From the NCBI GenBank assembly GCA_907164885.2, contig OU015492.1, positions 48,250,683 through 48,314,682 on the forward strand: a stretch of DNA of 64,000 nt, read 5' to 3'. The notes under the pieces were generated by a model. It made no database searches and was not told the origin of the DNA. It was given only the letters and a program-made list of their open reading frames with translations. The translations under genes were made by a program, and so were the position numbers. The stretch is from Dolomedes plantarius (taxonomy: Eukaryota; Arthropoda; Arachnida; Araneae; Dolomedidae). Positions 61,156 through 64,000 of this stretch are shown here, one piece after another (position 1 is the first letter of the stretch; every line of letters begins with the position of its first letter).

Positions 61156-62447
61156 CAGAAGGTCGTTCGCACTTTATGGAAACGATTTTGTAATTTATTT
61201 TTGGTGTTTGCATTTTGAGATAAAAATTTGGCAACTTCAGAATAATCGTTGCTACTGTCTTGTTTTGATTGGAATGTAAAATAAAAGATTTATTTTGAAA
61301 ATGGCTCTTAAAATGGATAGATGTTTCGAAGGTTACGTAACTGCGCTTTCCAAGGAGAAATATTCGTATCAGCAAATTATAAAGCGGTGTAAAAATCGAG
61401 GTTATGGCATTTCAAAAAAAGGTATTTATAATATATTAAATTTGAAAGGTAAAAAATATCTAACTAAAAGTAAAAATGAAAACATGATAGCGAAACCTCA
61501 TCTTAAGACTGTTCGAACGCAGGTAAATATCAAGAAAGTGAAGTCTCTGATCCTAAAAGAAAATCCGCCGACTCAAAATCCATTGCATCGAAACTAGGAA
61601 TGTCTTCTGGCAGTGTAAGTAAAATCATTCATAAAGATTTGAAGTTGAAAAAGATGTTTAAACCTAAAGTTCATCTGCTTTTGCCAAAGCATATTGCTGA
61701 AAGAAAAACAAACTGTAGAAAATTATGTGAAAAACTCCTCGCTACTGAAAAATGGAAATTTGTGGTAACACTCCATGAGGCATGGGTGTATTTAAGTGAC
61801 TGTAATAAAAAAGATCAATTTTCTATTGCTAAACTGACGGGAATGACCGCACGAAATGGCTTCGTCAGTGTACAGAAAAGTTCCCAAAGGGAGTCATGAT
61901 AGTTTCAGGACTTTGCTAAAACGGCAAGTGAAAAATAAAAAAAAAGTCTAAAGTAAAGCCAAAATTAATTCACTCTACTATCAGTAGAATATTTTAGAAC
62001 CAATTTTTGAAGAAGAAATTCCAGCCTTATATGGAAAGGGCATTGATAAAGTTGAGCTTCACATGGACAAAGCCTCTAGTCACACGTCTAAATCAACTGG
62101 CACTTATTTAGCAAAGAAATAATCAGAAACAAGAATAAAGTGTATCTCTTTTAATGAAATAATTGTGAAATCATCTGATGCTTCTGCAATGGACTTTTGC
62201 GCTTTTGGTTTATTAAAACGAGCCCTAGAAAAGAACACTGAACGGACTTTGAAAAACGGTCCAAGAGGAATGGGGTAAAATTGACATGAAAGTACTAAGA
62301 AAAAGTTAACTTTTATGGAAAATTCGAGCTAGAGCTATTGTCAAGAATCATGGCTATCATACAGATGCAAATCGACGCAAAAATAAGGCATTTATACATA
62401 AAACTTAACTATCAAAATCGTTTCCATAAAGTGCGAGCGACCTTCTG
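61156..62447 (+). mobile_element. mariner-superfamily element with 35-bp inverted repeats
   Basis: CAGAAGGTCGTTCGCACTTT... at the left (35 bp to ACGATTTTG) and its inverse at the right with one mismatch (GTTCGC against GCTCGC). TA flanks at 61154-61155 and 62448-62449. 1292 bp, the usual mariner size. Confidence 0.92.
61301..62408 (+). pseudogene. mariner-superfamily transposase, decayed
   Basis: ATG at 61301 gives MALKMDRCFEGYVTALSKEK and a short helix-turn-helix (GYGISKKGIYNIL). The frame shifts near 61590; the next frame carries GSVSKIIHKDLKLKK, LLPKHIAERKTNCRKL and then KWKFVVTLHEAWVYLSDCNK. In this family I expect aspartate at the first catalytic position (TLDEAWVYL), so the histidine here would be inactivating. 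After further shifts, LHMDKASSHTSKST (near 62058-62100) and SSDASAMDFCAFGLLKRAL (near 62170-62225) supply the second and third catalytic regions. The tail RAIVKNHGYHTDANRRK ends near 62408. At least two frameshifts, several stops and one lost catalytic residue make it dead. Confidence 0.85.
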
Positions 62448-62449
62448 TA

Positions 62450-63554
62450 CAATTGAAAAAAAGAATCTTTGAATCCAAGGCGGAAATCTTTGGACGCATT
62501 TTCTCCATAGGTTAACACTGAGGTGAGAGAATCTAATTGGGTTAGTACACAACAGCCTTAACGCTCTACATTCCACTCTGCACTTCACTCTGATATGCGC
62601 TGCACTCCTAAATTCCCCATTTTGATTTAATAATTGCGTGAATGCAGTGGAAATATATTCCATATAGTGTTAAACAAAAGCAAATATAATTTGACTTTTC
62701 TTCACAAATGCGAAGAATACAGCTTAAAATGAAAATGCAAGTTAGGGTAACAGAGTTAATTTTTTTAGAATAATATACAGTGAAGGTTAGTTTGGTACGG
62801 GGCCTCCACTTTTTTTAATTTAAGGCGTAATCAATATATACAGTGAAATAGAAGAAAGAAAAAAAGAAATCTTAACCTTGAAAATCTCTCCCTTTTTTTA
62901 TCGGATAGTAGAGGATCTTAAGGACCAAATCCCGGGGATTTAAACGTTAAAACTTTCTTTCAAAAACCAATTTTAGTGTTATTAGCTGCAATATAAAACT
63001 TTTATAAGGATTGCAACTTTTACTGTTATTAAAAATTTATAACAACTTTCGTTTGGAAAAATTATATAAGAAGATACAAAGGAAATTAAGTGAAAGCAAA
63101 ATTACGGATTTTATCTCAACACTAGTAATTTTCTCCCTATAGTAAGAAAATTCTTTAAAATTTTTGGCCATATTAATATCTGAATAAAAATTAAAAAACA
63201 TCTTTGTGGGAAGTCTTCACCTTTTAGTTACTATCGCAGACTTTTTAAAATTTCACCACCAACAGAGTTACTCTACCATTATACTAAATACAACAATTTT
63301 GTTAACATTTTTCACTGTAACTGCCAGGCCTGCCGCGCTTTATCGCTTTACGACTGTAGGAGGACGACGCCTAAGGGGACTTTGTAGAGGAATCCTCCAG
63401 AGTCAGTCTGCTAAGGTTAGCTCGAGAGAGAGCAGGACAGTGCGTGGCTGTGTGACCCTAGAGACGCGCTAACTTTTTGATTGTGCTTGGCCAGAGTCTG
63501 ATGACTGAGGTAGTTCAGTTAATTATAAAAACCTTGTAAATTAAGTCCTGAAAA
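62450..63554. other. no gene recognised
   Basis: AT-rich. 63320-63475 is GC-richer and open on the plus strand (63206-63472), but shows no motif. Confidence 0.4.
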
Positions 63555-63556
63555 TA

Positions 63557-64000
63557 CACTGGTGTAAAAAATTAAGAGAATTTTCTGACTTGGTCGTTTA
63601 TCTCTAGAACTACTGTACCGATTTTAATGAAATTTGATATGTACATACATTGATACAATACAAAAAAAATAACCATTCAATAATTGTAATGCACACGCAT
63701 GATCATGCGTAACACTCGTTGGAGTCGGTAGGTATGAAACAGCGGTTGCAGAATAAACAAAAAAAAATGGGTTAATAGGGGGTATGGTCCTCTCTTACAG
63801 ATATACAGGTCTCGCACAGTGATTTCATACTTGAAATAAGATCATTTCCTGTGGCAATTGGTCCCACTCGTTCAGCAACGCTGTTTTCATTCCCTGGATG
63901 GATCTCGGAGGGGGGGGGGGGGTTGCGAGTTGCACCTCCCCAGAGCGTCCCAGACATGCTCTATAGGGTTAAGGTCTGGAGATCTGGCTGGCCAATCCAT
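63557..64000 (-). mobile_element. Tc1-like element D, truncated by the window
   Basis: Terminus CACTGGTGTAAAAAATTAAG preceded by TA (63555-63556). The following sequence (GAGAATTTTCTGACTTGGTC) leads to a minus-strand transposase C-terminus. The other end lies beyond 64000. Confidence 0.82.
63772..64000 (-). pseudogene. Tc1-like transposase D, C-terminal part (partial)
   Basis: From the window edge the minus strand reads DWPARSPDLNPIEHVWDALG, which contains the third catalytic residue (E of PIEHVW) and the usual SPDLNPIEH context. A run of about 13 C then shifts the frame. The second frame continues with HPGNENSVAERVG, LISSMKSLCETCISVREDHT and PY then a stop at 63772-63774, the typical Tc1 C-terminus. 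The homopolymer shift may be a true mutation or a sequencing error. Upstream catalytic aspartates are outside the window. Confidence 0.82.

Overview
This window looks like a repeat-rich intergenic region of a eukaryotic nuclear genome. No convincing host protein-coding gene, rRNA or functional tRNA is visible. Everything coding that I recognise is a transposase or a retrotransposon fragment, and most copies are broken. The organism is probably an arthropod, most likely a chelicerate such as an orb-weaving spider. The reasons are the transposase families: a 346-residue Tc1-like protein ending NNGGYSGY, a Tc1-like protein ending ARGGPTKY, a mariner-like protein ending GGHIEHL, and a ZMYM1-like hAT. 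I recall these as abundant in spider genomes, but I made no search. AT-rich composition and long (TA)n tracts fit.

Layout. 1-5.4 kb: a hAT MITE (8-510), a dispersed repeat (2224-2950), and a decayed hAT element (3583-5135) followed by a small GC-ended MITE. 6.1-13.0 kb: a 6.9-kb hAT element with a perfect 8-bp target duplication. It is interrupted by a Tc1-like element, which itself carries a MITE, and by a second MITE. 13.6-15.3 kb: a tRNA-type SINE, a small hAT remnant carrying a second repeat, and the 3' end of an RTE-like LINE. 17-23.5 kb: layered DNA-transposon remnants, including a 242-bp fold-back. 22.6-27.7 kb: a 2.1-kb tandem duplication bounded by three copies of one dispersed repeat. 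The middle copy is a hybrid, which is the signature of unequal crossing-over. 28-35 kb: a mariner-like deletion derivative, two Tc1-like elements, a Tigger remnant and a pogo-type MITE. 35-50 kb: mostly non-repetitive AT-rich sequence with a cluster of Harbinger-type MITEs near 45-46 kb, a possible solo LTR near 47 kb and a 3-unit tandem repeat near 48.5 kb. 50.9-57.7 kb: two more copies of the 346-residue Tc1 family, one intact and one dead. 61.2-62.4 kb: a decayed mariner-like element with 35-bp inverted repeats. 63.6 kb to the end: a truncated Tc1-like element.

The genes do not form a pathway. Two Tc1 copies (33418-34458 and 51250-52290) keep full reading frames and the complete DD34E triad, so they are the only plausible source of active enzyme here. 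The MITEs and SINEs are non-autonomous and depend on proteins encoded elsewhere. I see no clear new biological system. The most informative structures are the unequal-crossover hybrid repeat, the deep nesting with intact target duplications, and a templated insertion inside a Tc1 transposase.
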